Below, piece after piece: positions 1-8,124 of a stretch of 64,000 bases of DNA; within the stretch, counting starts at the first letter, position 1; each line of letters opens with the position of its first letter. This stretch comes from Brevibacillus formosus (GTDB taxonomy: Bacteria > Bacillota > Bacilli > Brevibacillales > Brevibacillaceae). Under the pieces are notes generated by a model. The model did not search any database. It saw only the letters and a program-made list of their open reading frames with translations, and was not told where the DNA came from. The translations under genes and the position numbers were made by a program. The stretch covers positions 248,001 to 312,000 of the forward strand of contig NZ_PXZL01000001.1 in assembly GCF_003013405.1 (NCBI RefSeq), given 5' to 3'.

Positions 1-192
1 GTCCTTGTTTTGCAGGCTGGTGCTGATTCTTTGGTTGATGCGGATGCTGTGGAGCAGTTTACAGCGGGCCTTTCAGGCAGACAAACGTTCGAACGATACG
101 CAGGCTTGCGGCACGAAATTTTAAATGAGCCTGAAAAGGAAGAAGTCTTGCAAAAAATCGTGACCTGGTTAAATGACAATCCTTCGATTTAA
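1..192 (+). CDS. alpha/beta hydrolase, C-terminal fragment
   Basis: The reading frame is open from the first base of the window and stops at 192, so only the last 63 residues are seen. The visible part matches the end of the lysophospholipase/monoacylglycerol-lipase type of alpha/beta hydrolase. LVLQAGADSLVD is the strand and loop that carry the catalytic Asp, and GLRHEILNE carries the catalytic His just before the last helix. The nucleophile Ser would lie upstream and outside the window. An ester or acyl-glycerol substrate is expected from the family, but nothing here fixes it. The gene ends before the SR1-like RNA, and I see no strong terminator hairpin between them. Confidence 0.7.
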   Translation, partial: VLVLQAGADSLVDADAVEQFTAGLSGRQTFERYAGLRHEILNEPEKEEVLQKIVTWLNDNPSI

Positions 193-222
193 TGTGACAT
201 ACTAATTATCAACAAATGCATC

Positions 223-252
223 TTGACTCCGAATGATGTAGCATATTAATAT
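223..252 (+). promoter_or_regulatory. candidate promoter of the SR1-like RNA
   Basis: TTGACT at 223-228 is a near-consensus -35 box. TAATAT at 247-252 is a possible -10 box at 18-bp spacing, and the A/T-rich stretch offers slightly different registers. It lies about 60 bp upstream of the SR1P start, so transcription would begin near 259. Confidence 0.4.
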
Positions 253-310
253 GAATGTAACATAATATTTATAGGAATATGTGAATCAATTGAATGCGGA
301 GGGGACATAG

Positions 311-436
311 ATGGGAACTATCGTATGTCAGACTTGCGGAACCATCATCGAGCATTTTGAAAGTAACTCAGTGAAAACGCTTTATGCGGTGTGCAACTGT
401 GACTGCCGACCTGGTGAAAGACAGGAAAAAGAATAA
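311..436 (+). CDS. sr1P: SR1P-like GapA-binding peptide, 41 aa
   Basis: This 41-residue peptide starts at ATG 311 behind a GGAGGGG ribosome binding site (298-304). It begins MGTIVCQTCGTIIEHFES and continues VKTLYAVCNCDC, which closely follows the SR1P pattern MGTIVCQxC...IxxFExxxVxTLYxxC. In B. subtilis SR1P binds glyceraldehyde-3-phosphate dehydrogenase GapA and promotes its interaction with RNase J1. The Cys-x2-Cys pair near residue 6 and the Cys cluster at residues 28-32 suggest metal binding, which is inference. The ORF is followed 11 nt later by a compact terminator, as expected for a stand-alone small RNA gene. The peptide is recognised by eye only. Confidence 0.75.
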   Translation: MGTIVCQTCGTIIEHFESNSVKTLYAVCNCDCRPGERQEKE

Positions 437-447
437 AATAATAGTCG

Positions 448-476
448 ACAGGCCTATGTTGAGGCCTGTTTTTTTT
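448..476 (+). terminator. intrinsic terminator of the SR1-like RNA
   Basis: An 8-bp perfect stem (ACAGGCCT at 448-455 with AGGCCTGT at 462-469) with a 6-nt loop is followed by eight T residues. It ends the sr1P transcript directly before the next promoter. Confidence 0.85.
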
Positions 477-503
477 GACAACCTTTTCCGTATGGAGGAT
501 AAT
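475..503 (+). promoter_or_regulatory. sigma-A promoter of the beta-propeller gene
   Basis: TTGACA (475-480) and GATAAT (498-503) are separated by exactly 17 bp. The -35 box overlaps the end of the upstream terminator's T-tract. It lies about 40 bp upstream of the CDS start at 544. Confidence 0.75.
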
Positions 504-543
504 GGAGAAGTGTGAAAATCGTTGTAAAAGGAGGAATTGTTTC

Positions 544-2448
544 ATGAAGCGAAGACCGATACAGGGAATGCTGGCCGCTGCACTTTTGGTCACATCTCTG
601 TGGAGCGGGACACCGGCGCTTGCTTACAGTATTGGTGATGAAGAAAAAATTGACGCAAGCAAGCCTGAAATTTCGGGAGCCGGTTATGACATTTCCAAAA
701 AATATGCCGTGTGGATGGTGGAAGGGGAAGAAACCGTAACCCTTTACAATCTCGATAAAGGTACGCAAACGCAAATTGGCGACAAGGGATCTGAAAAGAC
801 GAATCCAAAAGTAGATGGTGAGTATGTCGTGTGGATCGACTCCCGTGACGGAGGTTCGGACGTCTACTTGTATGACATTGCAAAACAAAAAGAAACCCGC
901 TTGTCAGACGGGGCGGCTTCTGTCGATGGAGTAGAGATCGGGGATAAAAACGTTGTCTGGACAGATAACGGGGATGTTTATCTGTACAAAATTTCTACAG
1001 GAGATACCGAGGTCGTATCTGCGAGCGGAAAAGCAAGCAACCCAGTGGTAAGCGATGCGTATGTCGCATGGGAAGATGAACGTGATGGCAACGGCGATAT
1101 TTACTATTACGATATCAAAGCCAAAGAAGAAAAGGCGGCTGTCGTCCAAAAAGGCGAGCAGGGGCGTCCTACTCTTTCCACAAATAAAATTTTGTATGAG
1201 AATCGCTCCTATAATCAAATCTACGTGCATACCATTAGCAACGGCAGAAACAAAGAATTGACGAACGGTTCAAACGACAAAGAATTTGTACATACGTACA
1301 AAGACGATTATGTGTATGCTGACGGCAATGATCTGATCTACCGTACCGTCGATAAATCGTCCAAAAAGAAGATTGACTCCAACCTTTATGGAAATGTAGG
1401 ACCGAGAATTTATGGTGACTATGTTTTGTATGCCAAAAAGGACAGTAATAAAAAGCTCCAGCTTCACCTGTATGATCTGGACGAAAAAGAGCAAGTTCCG
1501 CTGGGCAATGTAGGCGGCGATCCTAGTGATCCAGCTGGTCACGATCGTTATGTCGCTTATGTATCCAAGTCTAAGAAAAACAATGCCATCGTACTTTATG
1601 ATATGGTAAACGGAACGAGCAAAGCCATCAGTGACCCAGATCACGATGCTACTCGCCCTGTCGTAAGTTCTCGCTATGTTGTTTGGTATGATCAGCGTGA
1701 AGACGCACTCTTCTCCTACGATATTCGTAAAGGCGTCCAAACGCAGATTACAAACGAAGATGATGATCAACAGCCAAGTGAGAAGTTCTATGAAATCGAC
1801 GGAGAGCGTCTATTGTGGGTCAATGTCGATCGCAGAGCAGAAGTGTTCATCACAAATCTGTCCACTGGAAAGCATACTGAGGTAGCAAGGCTGAAAAGTG
1901 AACCGTTAAGCGTTGATATTTATCAGGACTATGCAGCCTGGGTAGTCGAAGAGGGCAAAAAGAATGCAACGATCGTTCTCTACGATATCGAGGGAGAGAG
2001 AGAAAGAGAAATTCGTAAAAACGTAAAAGTAGAGAAAGCAGAGATTGGCGATGATTTCGTGGTTTGGAGCGAAGATACTGGCAATTCCAAAACGGGTTGG
2101 GATTTGTATTATTACAACATCGACCGTCAAAAAGTCAATCCGCTGCTGCGCTATACAGAAGGTGACCAGAAAAATCCACAGGCTTCACGAAACATGATTT
2201 TATTCGAAGACAATCGTCTGTCCGGGAAAGCCAAGCAGTTCTACTTCGAGCTGTATGATTTCGAAGAGGGATCATTTAGCGATATCGAGTGGGATGATGA
2301 TGCGGAGATAGAAAGCCCGCGTATGGGTGGAAATCGCATTGTTTGGGTAGACGATCGCGACAAAGATCCTTACGTTTACACGTTGGCATTCGCTCCGGGT
2401 GATGACGACGAAGACGATGATGAAGATGATGAAAAAGACGAGGACTGA
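544..2448 (+). CDS. secreted beta-propeller protein with acidic tail
   Basis: 634 residues starting at ATG 544, chosen because AAAGGAGGA precedes it and because it begins a clean signal peptide (MKRRPIQGMLAAALLVTSLW, cleavage likely after ALA near residue 27). The mature part is built of TolB/WD-like blades of about 45-60 residues. Repeated signatures include YVVWIDSRDG...DVYLYDI, NVVWTDNGDVYLY, YVAWEDERDGNGDIYYYDI, YVVWYDQRED and IVWVDDRDKDPYVY, suggesting roughly eight to ten blades. The last 18 residues are almost only Asp and Glu. The protein is probably exported and either free or wall-bound. No catalytic residues are recognisable, so a binding or scaffolding role is more likely than an enzyme, by inference. 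It is a single-gene unit between a strong promoter and a strong terminator. Confidence 0.75.
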   Translation: MKRRPIQGMLAAALLVTSLWSGTPALAYSIGDEEKIDASKPEISGAGYDISKKYAVWMVEGEETVTLYNLDKGTQTQIGDKGSEKTNPKVDGEYVVWIDSRDGGSDVYLYDIAKQKETRLSDGAASVDGVEIGDKNVVWTDNGDVYLYKISTGDTEVVSASGKASNPVVSDAYVAWEDERDGNGDIYYYDIKAKEEKAAVVQKGEQGRPTLSTNKILYENRSYNQIYVHTISNGRNKELTNGSNDKEFVHTYKDDYVYADGNDLIYRTVDKSSKKKIDSNLYGNVGPRIYGDYVLYAKKDSNKKLQLHLYDLDEKEQVPLGNVGGDPSDPAGHDRYVAYVSKSKKNNAIVLYDMVNGTSKAISDPDHDATRPVVSSRYVVWYDQREDALFSYDIRKGVQTQITNEDDDQQPSEKFYEIDGERLLWVNVDRRAEVFITNLSTGKHTEVARLKSEPLSVDIYQDYAAWVVEEGKKNATIVLYDIEGEREREIRKNVKVEKAEIGDDFVVWSEDTGNSKTGWDLYYYNIDRQKVNPLLRYTEGDQKNPQASRNMILFEDNRLSGKAKQFYFELYDFEEGSFSDIEWDDDAEIESPRMGGNRIVWVDDRDKDPYVYTLAFAPGDDDEDDDEDDEKDED

Positions 2449-2481
2449 TTCTGAATAAATCGAGTCAGGCTCCCTAACAGA

Positions 2482-2516
2482 AAAACAGACGAAAGGATTT
2501 CTTTCGTCTGTTTTCT
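2482..2516. terminator. bidirectional terminator
   Basis: A 14-bp perfect stem (2482-2495 with 2501-2514) with a 5-nt loop has T-rich sequence on the plus side and a run of five A residues on the other. It separates the convergent beta-propeller gene and the DHODH-like gene. Confidence 0.85.
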
Positions 2517-2517
2517 T

Positions 2518-4455
2518 TTACGTCCGGCATAAATACGGCTTCAAAAGTACGAGTGCTACGAGAAATAAAATGACGGCGACATAAGCAGGCAAGAGATGAA
2601 TAAAATCAACGTAGCCTACAGTAAAATGTATGCCGATGCCAGAAACAAAGCCTGGAATGCCTGCTAAAAACAAGGTCCACCAAATCCACGCTTCTCCTCG
2701 CCTGATCCCCCAAAGGCTAATCAGCAAGACTGCCAGCCCATTCGAAACTAATGCCCCGCCAAAGCCAGCACGGTCATGAGCAATGACCGGAATTAATCGC
2801 TCATTGTAAGACTGCAAGGTATCGGCAGACACACAGAGAAAGACGAGGTCAGATGGAACGAAGACACCAGTGACGCCGATGATCGAAATAATAAGACCAG
2901 CCCCTGTCAAACCAAATCCGATGATGACAAAGAGCAATTGTCCCCATAGAGCCATTTGCCAATCCCGATCGTTGTGAAGCTGAGGTGGTAAGCGAGTCAA
3001 ATGAACCTTTGCAGGCGTTTGAAATGCGAGCAGAAACAAGGGAAACAACACGAGTGCTAAAATCGCGTGTAAGTAATCGAAGTACCCGTATCCAATAAAT
3101 AAAAAGAAGCTGGAAAATCCAACAGCACCGGAGACGAGCAAGATGGTCCGTGTCCAGTGAATGTCTTTGCGCAGGCCATGGTAAGCCAGTTGGCTATACA
3201 AAATTCCTATCGAGATCATCGTTCCCGCCAGGCTAATCCGATCGTGAGACATAAAAGAGAGGATTTGCACATTGAAGAGCGCAAGCTGGTCGGCTGACAT
3301 CCCGAGAAAGCGTTCGTCGTAGGGAAGGACGACGGTTGTTGCGGCGATCAGCCATGCAAGTGCCCCACCGATCATCATGCCCACGCCCAACAAGATTCCC
3401 CATACCCATGAAGGAAATAAAAAAGCAGATCGCTTTTCTTGAGGAGGGTCAGTGGCTGGTTGTGTTTGCAAGATGGCTTCGTTAATTCGTTTTGGCAAGC
3501 CGGGGCCAGAATAGACCAAGCCACTGTGCAACTGCACAAGATTGGCACCCGCTGCAAGAAAGGACAGAGCTTCTTGTGGCTCCAGAATCCCGCCTGATCC
3601 AATGATAAGGGCCTCTGGCCACTGTTCCCGTGCCCAGGAGACAAATTTGACCGCTTGCTCGTGTGTACTTCTCCCCGTGATATAAACAGTGTTGTTCATG
3701 CTTGGTGAATCTTCCTGAATGATGCCTCCAGCGACAACGAGACCGTTGAGTCCTGCTTCTTTTGCCGAGGTAAGAATCGGGAGTGCTTCCGCTTCTGCAA
3801 GGCTCGGAGGGATCGCCAGCATGAGTGGTAGATCCGTTTGGTGACGCAAACAGGAAAAATGTTCTGCCCACGTTGTATGGTTCCATTCTGGCAGTCCAAT
3901 ATTCGCCCGCGTATCAATAGTGAAAAACGAACAAAAACGCTCCAATTTGCCGATCAGCTCCTGAAGCTCTTCTGTGGCTTCTCTCAGGCTGGCTTTTGGT
4001 TGGGGGGCCAATCTGACTCCGACAGGAATTTTGATGCCAGAAGCCCCCTCCAGGCGCCTCTGAAGGGTATGAATACCATTATTTACCAGTGGACTGGAGT
4101 AGTGGATATTCATCGCGGCAATGTCACGTTGGACAGTGCCGTGCGAATCGATCGGTTCTTTGGACACCGGTCCCAGTTCTAGAAACCCGAAGCCGAATTT
4201 GGACAGCGCCTGAATGGCGATGCATTCCGGGTCCAATCCGGCACCCAAACCGACTGGAGTAGGGAACGTGACTGGGCCAATGGTTTTGGAGAGCTGCGAG
4301 GGAGGCTCCATATGTCCCATCCATTCGATGATCAACGGACCACCCGGAATTTTTGCCAAAGTGCCGATTGACTGCAAGGTAATCGACCTGGCCCGTTCGG
4401 GTGGCATGAGAAAGAGAAGTGGCCGAAACATCGTTTGATACGACCAGTCTGGCAT
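2518..4455 (-). CDS. DHODH-like domain fused to a duplicated membrane module
   Basis: 645 residues, about twice the length of an ordinary class 2 dihydroorotate dehydrogenase. Residues 1-330 follow that fold: an N-terminal membrane-associating helix pair (PERARSITLQSIGTLAKIPG), FGFGFLELGPVS, a GRS motif at 261-263 and the FMN-phosphate site IGSGGILEPQEALSFLAAGA (285-304). The active-site loops have diverged. The usual NxSSPNTPGLR region reads TIDTRANIGLPE (179-190) and the usual NTT substrate motif is missing. Residues 345-645 hold about eight hydrophobic segments made of two homologous halves, each with SAD, HDR (17 residues later) and GYxDxxH. Orotate formation is therefore doubtful. An FMN-binding membrane oxidoreductase or sensor is an equal possibility. 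The start is ATG 4455 with AGGAAAGG upstream. No pyr genes are nearby. Confidence 0.65.
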   Translation of the reverse strand: MPDWSYQTMFRPLLFLMPPERARSITLQSIGTLAKIPGGPLIIEWMGHMEPPSQLSKTIGPVTFPTPVGLGAGLDPECIAIQALSKFGFGFLELGPVSKEPIDSHGTVQRDIAAMNIHYSSPLVNNGIHTLQRRLEGASGIKIPVGVRLAPQPKASLREATEELQELIGKLERFCSFFTIDTRANIGLPEWNHTTWAEHFSCLRHQTDLPLMLAIPPSLAEAEALPILTSAKEAGLNGLVVAGGIIQEDSPSMNNTVYITGRSTHEQAVKFVSWAREQWPEALIIGSGGILEPQEALSFLAAGANLVQLHSGLVYSGPGLPKRINEAILQTQPATDPPQEKRSAFLFPSWVWGILLGVGMMIGGALAWLIAATTVVLPYDERFLGMSADQLALFNVQILSFMSHDRISLAGTMISIGILYSQLAYHGLRKDIHWTRTILLVSGAVGFSSFFLFIGYGYFDYLHAILALVLFPLFLLAFQTPAKVHLTRLPPQLHNDRDWQMALWGQLLFVIIGFGLTGAGLIISIIGVTGVFVPSDLVFLCVSADTLQSYNERLIPVIAHDRAGFGGALVSNGLAVLLISLWGIRRGEAWIWWTLFLAGIPGFVSGIGIHFTVGYVDFIHLLPAYVAVILFLVALVLLKPYLCRT

Positions 4456-4523
4456 GGCAGGATCGCCTACCTTTCCTGATTTTTCCCAATTCCATCTTAT
4501 CTCAAAATGTTTGCATAAAAAAT

Positions 4524-4556
4524 AAAAAAAGCTGCTCTCTCGTGAAAGAGGCAGCC
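4524..4556 (-). terminator. terminator of speA
   Basis: On the minus strand the sequence runs GCTGCCTCTTTC, a short loop, then GAGAGAGCAGC and seven T residues. It sits about 20 nt past the speA stop codon and before the DHODH-like gene's start. Confidence 0.75.
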
Positions 4557-4574
4557 GTTTTTCGGTTCGGTCGC

Positions 4575-6047
4575 TTAGCCAGAAATGGCCGTTTGTCTTT
4601 TTACGACTTTAATCGTTTTCAGTGTCTCATCTTCAGGACCTTGTACGGGTAACCCGACTCGAATGTTTTCCTGGATGTATGCGATATTTTCCTCTGTGAT
4701 TACCTCACCAGGAAGGAAGATCGGGATGCCTGGAGGATAAACCATGATGAACTCAGTGATGACTCGACCTGCTGCTTCCGCCAATGGAATCGTCTCTGTT
4801 TCTGCATAGAAAGCTTCTCGAGGGGTGGTGGACAGCACAGGGATATTCGGCAGTGAGATCGTCGGCTTGTCTTCTGCTTGTACGTGCGAAAATTCAACGG
4901 ACAAATCACGCAAGCCATTTACCAGCGCACGGATGGATTCTTCCGTATCTCCGGCAGTAACGAAGCAGAGGATGTTGTACAGATCGCTCATCTCTACCTC
5001 AATGTTGTACTTGTCACGCAACCAGTTTTCGACTTCCCATCCAGTGATTCCGAGATCGCGTACATGGATGAGGAGCTTGGTTGGGTCCATCGCAAAAGTC
5101 GCAGGCTTTCCAAGGATCTCCTTGCCAACGCAGTAGATGCGCGGGATTTCGTTAATCATATCGCGTGCTTTTGCTGCCAGTTCCATTGCTTGATCCGCGA
5201 GCATTTTCCCGTTGAGGGCAAGATGCTGGCGCGCCATGTCCAATGACGCGAGTAAGATGTAAGAAGTCGAGGTCGTCGTAAGCATACTCATGACCGTTTT
5301 CACTCGATCGACATCAACAAGTCCTTCCCGTACATTCAGGATCGACGTTTGGGTCAAAGAGCCACCCAGCTTGTGTACGCTGGTCGCTGCCATGTCGGCA
5401 CCCGCTTGCATGGCCGAAATAGGCAGTTCCTCGTGAAAATGAATATGCACACCATGAGCTTCGTCGACCAATACAGGAATTTCATAGTTATGGGCAGCCC
5501 GCACGATCTCGCGCAGGTCACCTGCAATACCGAAGTACGTTGGGTTAATCACCAACAGGGCAGCAGCATCAGGATGAGCATCCAGTGCTTTTTGCACGGC
5601 CTTCACTGTGATTCCGTGAGAAATACCCAGACGCTCGTCCATGGCAGGGTGAATAAAGATTGGGATTGCTCCAGCGAAAATAATCGCCGACATAATCGAT
5701 TTGTGTACGTTACGCGGTACGATAATTTTGTCGCCAGGACTGCAGGTCGCCATAATCATTGCCATGATGGCACCGCTTGTACCTTGCACGGAAAAGAATG
5801 TATGGTCAGCGCCGAATGCCTCGGCTGCCAAATCTTGTGCTTCTTTAATCATTGCCTTCGGGTGATGCAAATCATCCAATGGCGCAATGTTGATGAGGTC
5901 TATCGAAAGAGCGTTGTCCCCGATGAACTCGCGAAATGCCGGATGCATACCCATCCCCTTCTTATGGCCCGGAATGTGAAATTGAATCGGGTTCCGGTTG
6001 GCGTGCTCCAACAACCCGCTGAACAAAGGAGTTTTCATTTGTCTCAC
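4575..6047 (-). CDS. speA: arginine decarboxylase (Orn/Lys/Arg decarboxylase family)
   Basis: 490 residues, the size of B. subtilis SpeA. It converts L-arginine to agmatine and CO2 with pyridoxal phosphate, the first step of putrescine and spermidine synthesis by the agmatine route, in the cytosol. Visible family motifs are QFHIPGHKKGMG near the N terminus, FFSVQGTSGAIMAMI (cofactor phosphate region), VDEAHGVHIHF (Asp contacting the pyridine ring, followed by the His) and SVHKLGGSLTQ with the Schiff-base Lys. The start taken is GTG 6047 with GAGGCG six to eight bases upstream. An in-frame ATG three codons later is possible but has a poorer ribosome binding site. The gene is monocistronic with its own terminator. 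speD, for a later step of the pathway, lies 5 kb away, and no speB or speE is in the window. Confidence 0.9.
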   Translation of the reverse strand: MRQMKTPLFSGLLEHANRNPIQFHIPGHKKGMGMHPAFREFIGDNALSIDLINIAPLDDLHHPKAMIKEAQDLAAEAFGADHTFFSVQGTSGAIMAMIMATCSPGDKIIVPRNVHKSIMSAIIFAGAIPIFIHPAMDERLGISHGITVKAVQKALDAHPDAAALLVINPTYFGIAGDLREIVRAAHNYEIPVLVDEAHGVHIHFHEELPISAMQAGADMAATSVHKLGGSLTQTSILNVREGLVDVDRVKTVMSMLTTTSTSYILLASLDMARQHLALNGKMLADQAMELAAKARDMINEIPRIYCVGKEILGKPATFAMDPTKLLIHVRDLGITGWEVENWLRDKYNIEVEMSDLYNILCFVTAGDTEESIRALVNGLRDLSVEFSHVQAEDKPTISLPNIPVLSTTPREAFYAETETIPLAEAAGRVITEFIMVYPPGIPIFLPGEVITEENIAYIQENIRVGLPVQGPEDETLKTIKVVKRQTAISG

Positions 6048-6213
6048 TACGATCGCCTCACTTTACTAATCAAGAATAATAAGGGGAAAAACAAACAAAT
6101 TGAGTATAGCAAAATAGGGGGGGAAAGCAAGCGAATTTTTATTCAGGTTTACGCGTGGTGGCAGGAGATTGGCCTGTAAGCCGAGAAGGTCATTTACACG
6201 GGGTGATAAAAGG

Positions 6214-7173
6214 ATGAAAACGAGAGTAACGGAGCTACTTGAAATAGTATACCCAGTCGTTCAAGGTGGCTTGGCTTATTTGGCTTACGCAGACTTGGCT
6301 GCGGCTGTGTCAAATGCGGGGGGACTCGGTCAAATTACGGCTATGTCCTTGCCATCGGCGGATGCACTGCGGGAGGAGATTCGCAAGGTTCGTACATTGA
6401 CGGATAAACCATTTGGTGTGAATTATGCGATTGGTCAACATGGTCGGCCGTATGAAGAAATGCTGGATGTGGCGATTGAAGAAGGAGTGGCAGCTGTATC
6501 GGTAACAGGAGGCAATCCAGAGCCGCTGCTGCGCAGACTCGATGGTCATCCCATCAAAAAGCTCGTCTTGGTTGCATCTGCCCGCCAAGCACAAAAAGCC
6601 GAATCGATTGGCGCGGATGCTGTAATGGCTGTTGGCCAAGAAGGCGGGGGTCACTTGGGACGAGATGATATCGGGACGTTTGTTTTGATTCCGCGTGTGG
6701 TGGATTCCGTGAAAATTCCGGTATTGGCTAGTGGTGGGATAGGTGATGGTCGGGGAATTTTGGCAGCGCTTGCACTTGGTGCAGAAGGTGTGGAGATGGG
6801 GACGCGATTTATTGCTACGCAAGAATGTGTCCATGCGCATTCTGCCTACAAAGAGGCGTTGGTTGCTGGAACCGAACACGATACCGCAGTTATCAAGCGC
6901 ACACTGGGGGCACCTGCGAGGGTCGTTCGCACACCAGGCTCTGATCATATTCTCCAATTGGAAAAAGAAGGGGCAGGCTACGAGCAGTTAAAGAGCTTCA
7001 TCAGTGGAGAGAACAATTGCACATTTATTTATGAGGGCGACAGCCAACGTGGCTTTGGTTGGGCTGGTCAGGTTATCGGATTGATTGAAGATGTACCAAG
7101 TGTCCAGCAATTGTTTGACCGCATGTTTGCCGATGTGAACAAATCGTTGAATCGACTGCGGTCTTTTTCCTAA
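6214..7173 (+). CDS. nitronate monooxygenase / FabK-like flavoprotein
   Basis: 319 residues. The TIM-barrel signatures of the NPD/nitronate monooxygenase family are present: YPVVQGGLAYLAYADLAAAVSNAGGLG at the start, PFGVNYAIG, AVSVTGGNPEPL, the catalytic-loop motif EGGGHLGRDD, and IPVLASGGIGDGRGILAALALGA followed by VEMGTRF for FMN phosphate. Close relatives either oxidise toxic nitronates or act as enoyl-ACP reductase II (FabK), and sequence alone does not separate them. There are no fatty acid synthesis genes beside it, which slightly favours nitronate monooxygenase. The start is ATG 6214 with GGGGTG 8 nt upstream. A longer frame begins at 6169 but has no ribosome binding site. It is divergent from speA. 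Confidence 0.75.
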   Translation: MKTRVTELLEIVYPVVQGGLAYLAYADLAAAVSNAGGLGQITAMSLPSADALREEIRKVRTLTDKPFGVNYAIGQHGRPYEEMLDVAIEEGVAAVSVTGGNPEPLLRRLDGHPIKKLVLVASARQAQKAESIGADAVMAVGQEGGGHLGRDDIGTFVLIPRVVDSVKIPVLASGGIGDGRGILAALALGAEGVEMGTRFIATQECVHAHSAYKEALVAGTEHDTAVIKRTLGAPARVVRTPGSDHILQLEKEGAGYEQLKSFISGENNCTFIYEGDSQRGFGWAGQVIGLIEDVPSVQQLFDRMFADVNKSLNRLRSFS

Positions 7174-7176
7174 AAC

Positions 7177-7225
7177 AAAAGAACAGGCCTGCGTTTTTCA
7201 AATGAAAGCGGACCTGTTCTTTTGC
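7177..7225 (+). terminator. intrinsic terminator
   Basis: AAAAGAACAGG (7177-7187) pairs with CCTGTTCTTTT (7213-7223), with an imperfect inner stem. It is T-rich on the plus side and A-rich on the other, so it can serve both convergent genes. Confidence 0.75.
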
Positions 7226-7257
7226 ATATAACTTAACTAAAGAAAGCGATAGGCGTT

Positions 7258-7893
7258 CTATGCACGGGAATTTCCTAATGCATAGAGCTTGCTCAACACG
7301 CCAAATGTTTCTTCGAGACGACCCACCAATGCTTCTCCGTCTGCCAGGATGGGATCATGACGGTCAATGGTAATTCCACAGAGCAACTCCGCTTTTTTTA
7401 CCTGTGCAAGCCTGTCCACCAGCTTTTTCACGCCAGCGGTGCCCAGCTCTTTTTGAGACGTGCTTGCTGGTTGCATATGATCTGGGGACCAGTGAAAATG
7501 CTCCGGAACCATCGCGATAACCTCATCTAGACGCTTGTTAAATGCATGGCTGATGATCTCTTTGGAAGGAGACTCGTAGATTACCGCGTACCAAACGAAC
7601 AGATGTGTTCCCCACAAGCCGATTTGAAAGTGCGGATGTTTTTTGTAACCGCGTTTATCATTAGCCCAGGCAACCCACGTATCAGCTGGTGGGTTCACTG
7701 TGCGGCGTGCATGTTTTGCTATGTGCGTAAACATTTCATCCCCGGTTGCTACGGAGAGAAAAGGCGCAAAGTGTTGGCTGAGTACTTCGAATTTGGGACG
7801 GATATTCGTTTTGATCGCGTCCATCCGAGCATCCAGTCCATCAATGGCAAAAACATCAAAATCTTCTTGACGAAAGCCTGGAAACGTTGGCAT
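7258..7893 (-). CDS. DUF1054 / UPF0637 family protein (YktB-like)
   Basis: 211 residues, cytosolic, with no signal or membrane segment. It matches the YktB family by its start (PTFPGFRQEDFDVFAIDGLDARM), the central RRTVNPPADTWVAWANDKRGYKKHPHFQIG block and FVWYAVIYESPSK. The family has a known fold but no assigned reaction. The ATG at 7893 is preferred because AAGAGGTG lies 9 nt upstream. An upstream in-frame start at 7920 would add nine residues not typical of the family. The gene is monocistronic and convergent with the nitronate monooxygenase-like gene. Confidence 0.8.
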   Translation of the reverse strand: MPTFPGFRQEDFDVFAIDGLDARMDAIKTNIRPKFEVLSQHFAPFLSVATGDEMFTHIAKHARRTVNPPADTWVAWANDKRGYKKHPHFQIGLWGTHLFVWYAVIYESPSKEIISHAFNKRLDEVIAMVPEHFHWSPDHMQPASTSQKELGTAGVKKLVDRLAQVKKAELLCGITIDRHDPILADGEALVGRLEETFGVLSKLYALGNSRA

Positions 7894-8124
7894 GTAACAA
7901 ACACCTCTTTTAAGCATCATCGAACCCCACAGGAAAGAAAAGGGCGATCGTCCCTGTCAAGGGAGCTTGGAATCCTCCATATGATATCATACCATCCAGG
8001 AAAAAAATACATGCCGAGATTTATGAATAGCAAAACCAAAGCCTGAATAATATGATATACCACTCACTCCCTTGAGGCGAAAATGATATCTGAGTATTCT
8101 GTCAACGGGAGGGGCCTGTAGAAG

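Larger units (their letters stand above)
259..476 (+). ncRNA. SR1-like dual-function RNA (carries SR1P)
   Basis: In B. subtilis SR1 is a small regulatory RNA that also encodes the GapA-binding peptide SR1P. Here a short free-standing unit has a promoter-like sequence near 223-252, a small ORF for an SR1P-like peptide (311-436) and an intrinsic terminator (448-476), giving a transcript of roughly 220 nt. The start is inferred from the promoter guess. The base-pairing function (ahrC mRNA in B. subtilis) cannot be judged from this window. Confidence 0.5.

Noticed and set aside
5349-6179. A 276-codon plus-strand frame opposite speA
   Set aside because: It overlaps a complete, motif-verified arginine decarboxylase on the other strand and has no recognisable family.
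7921-8124. Repeated TATGATAT sequences (about 7980 and 8051) as operator or small RNA
   Set aside because: Low-complexity A/T matches with no inverted-repeat arms or terminator, and no evidence of a transcript.
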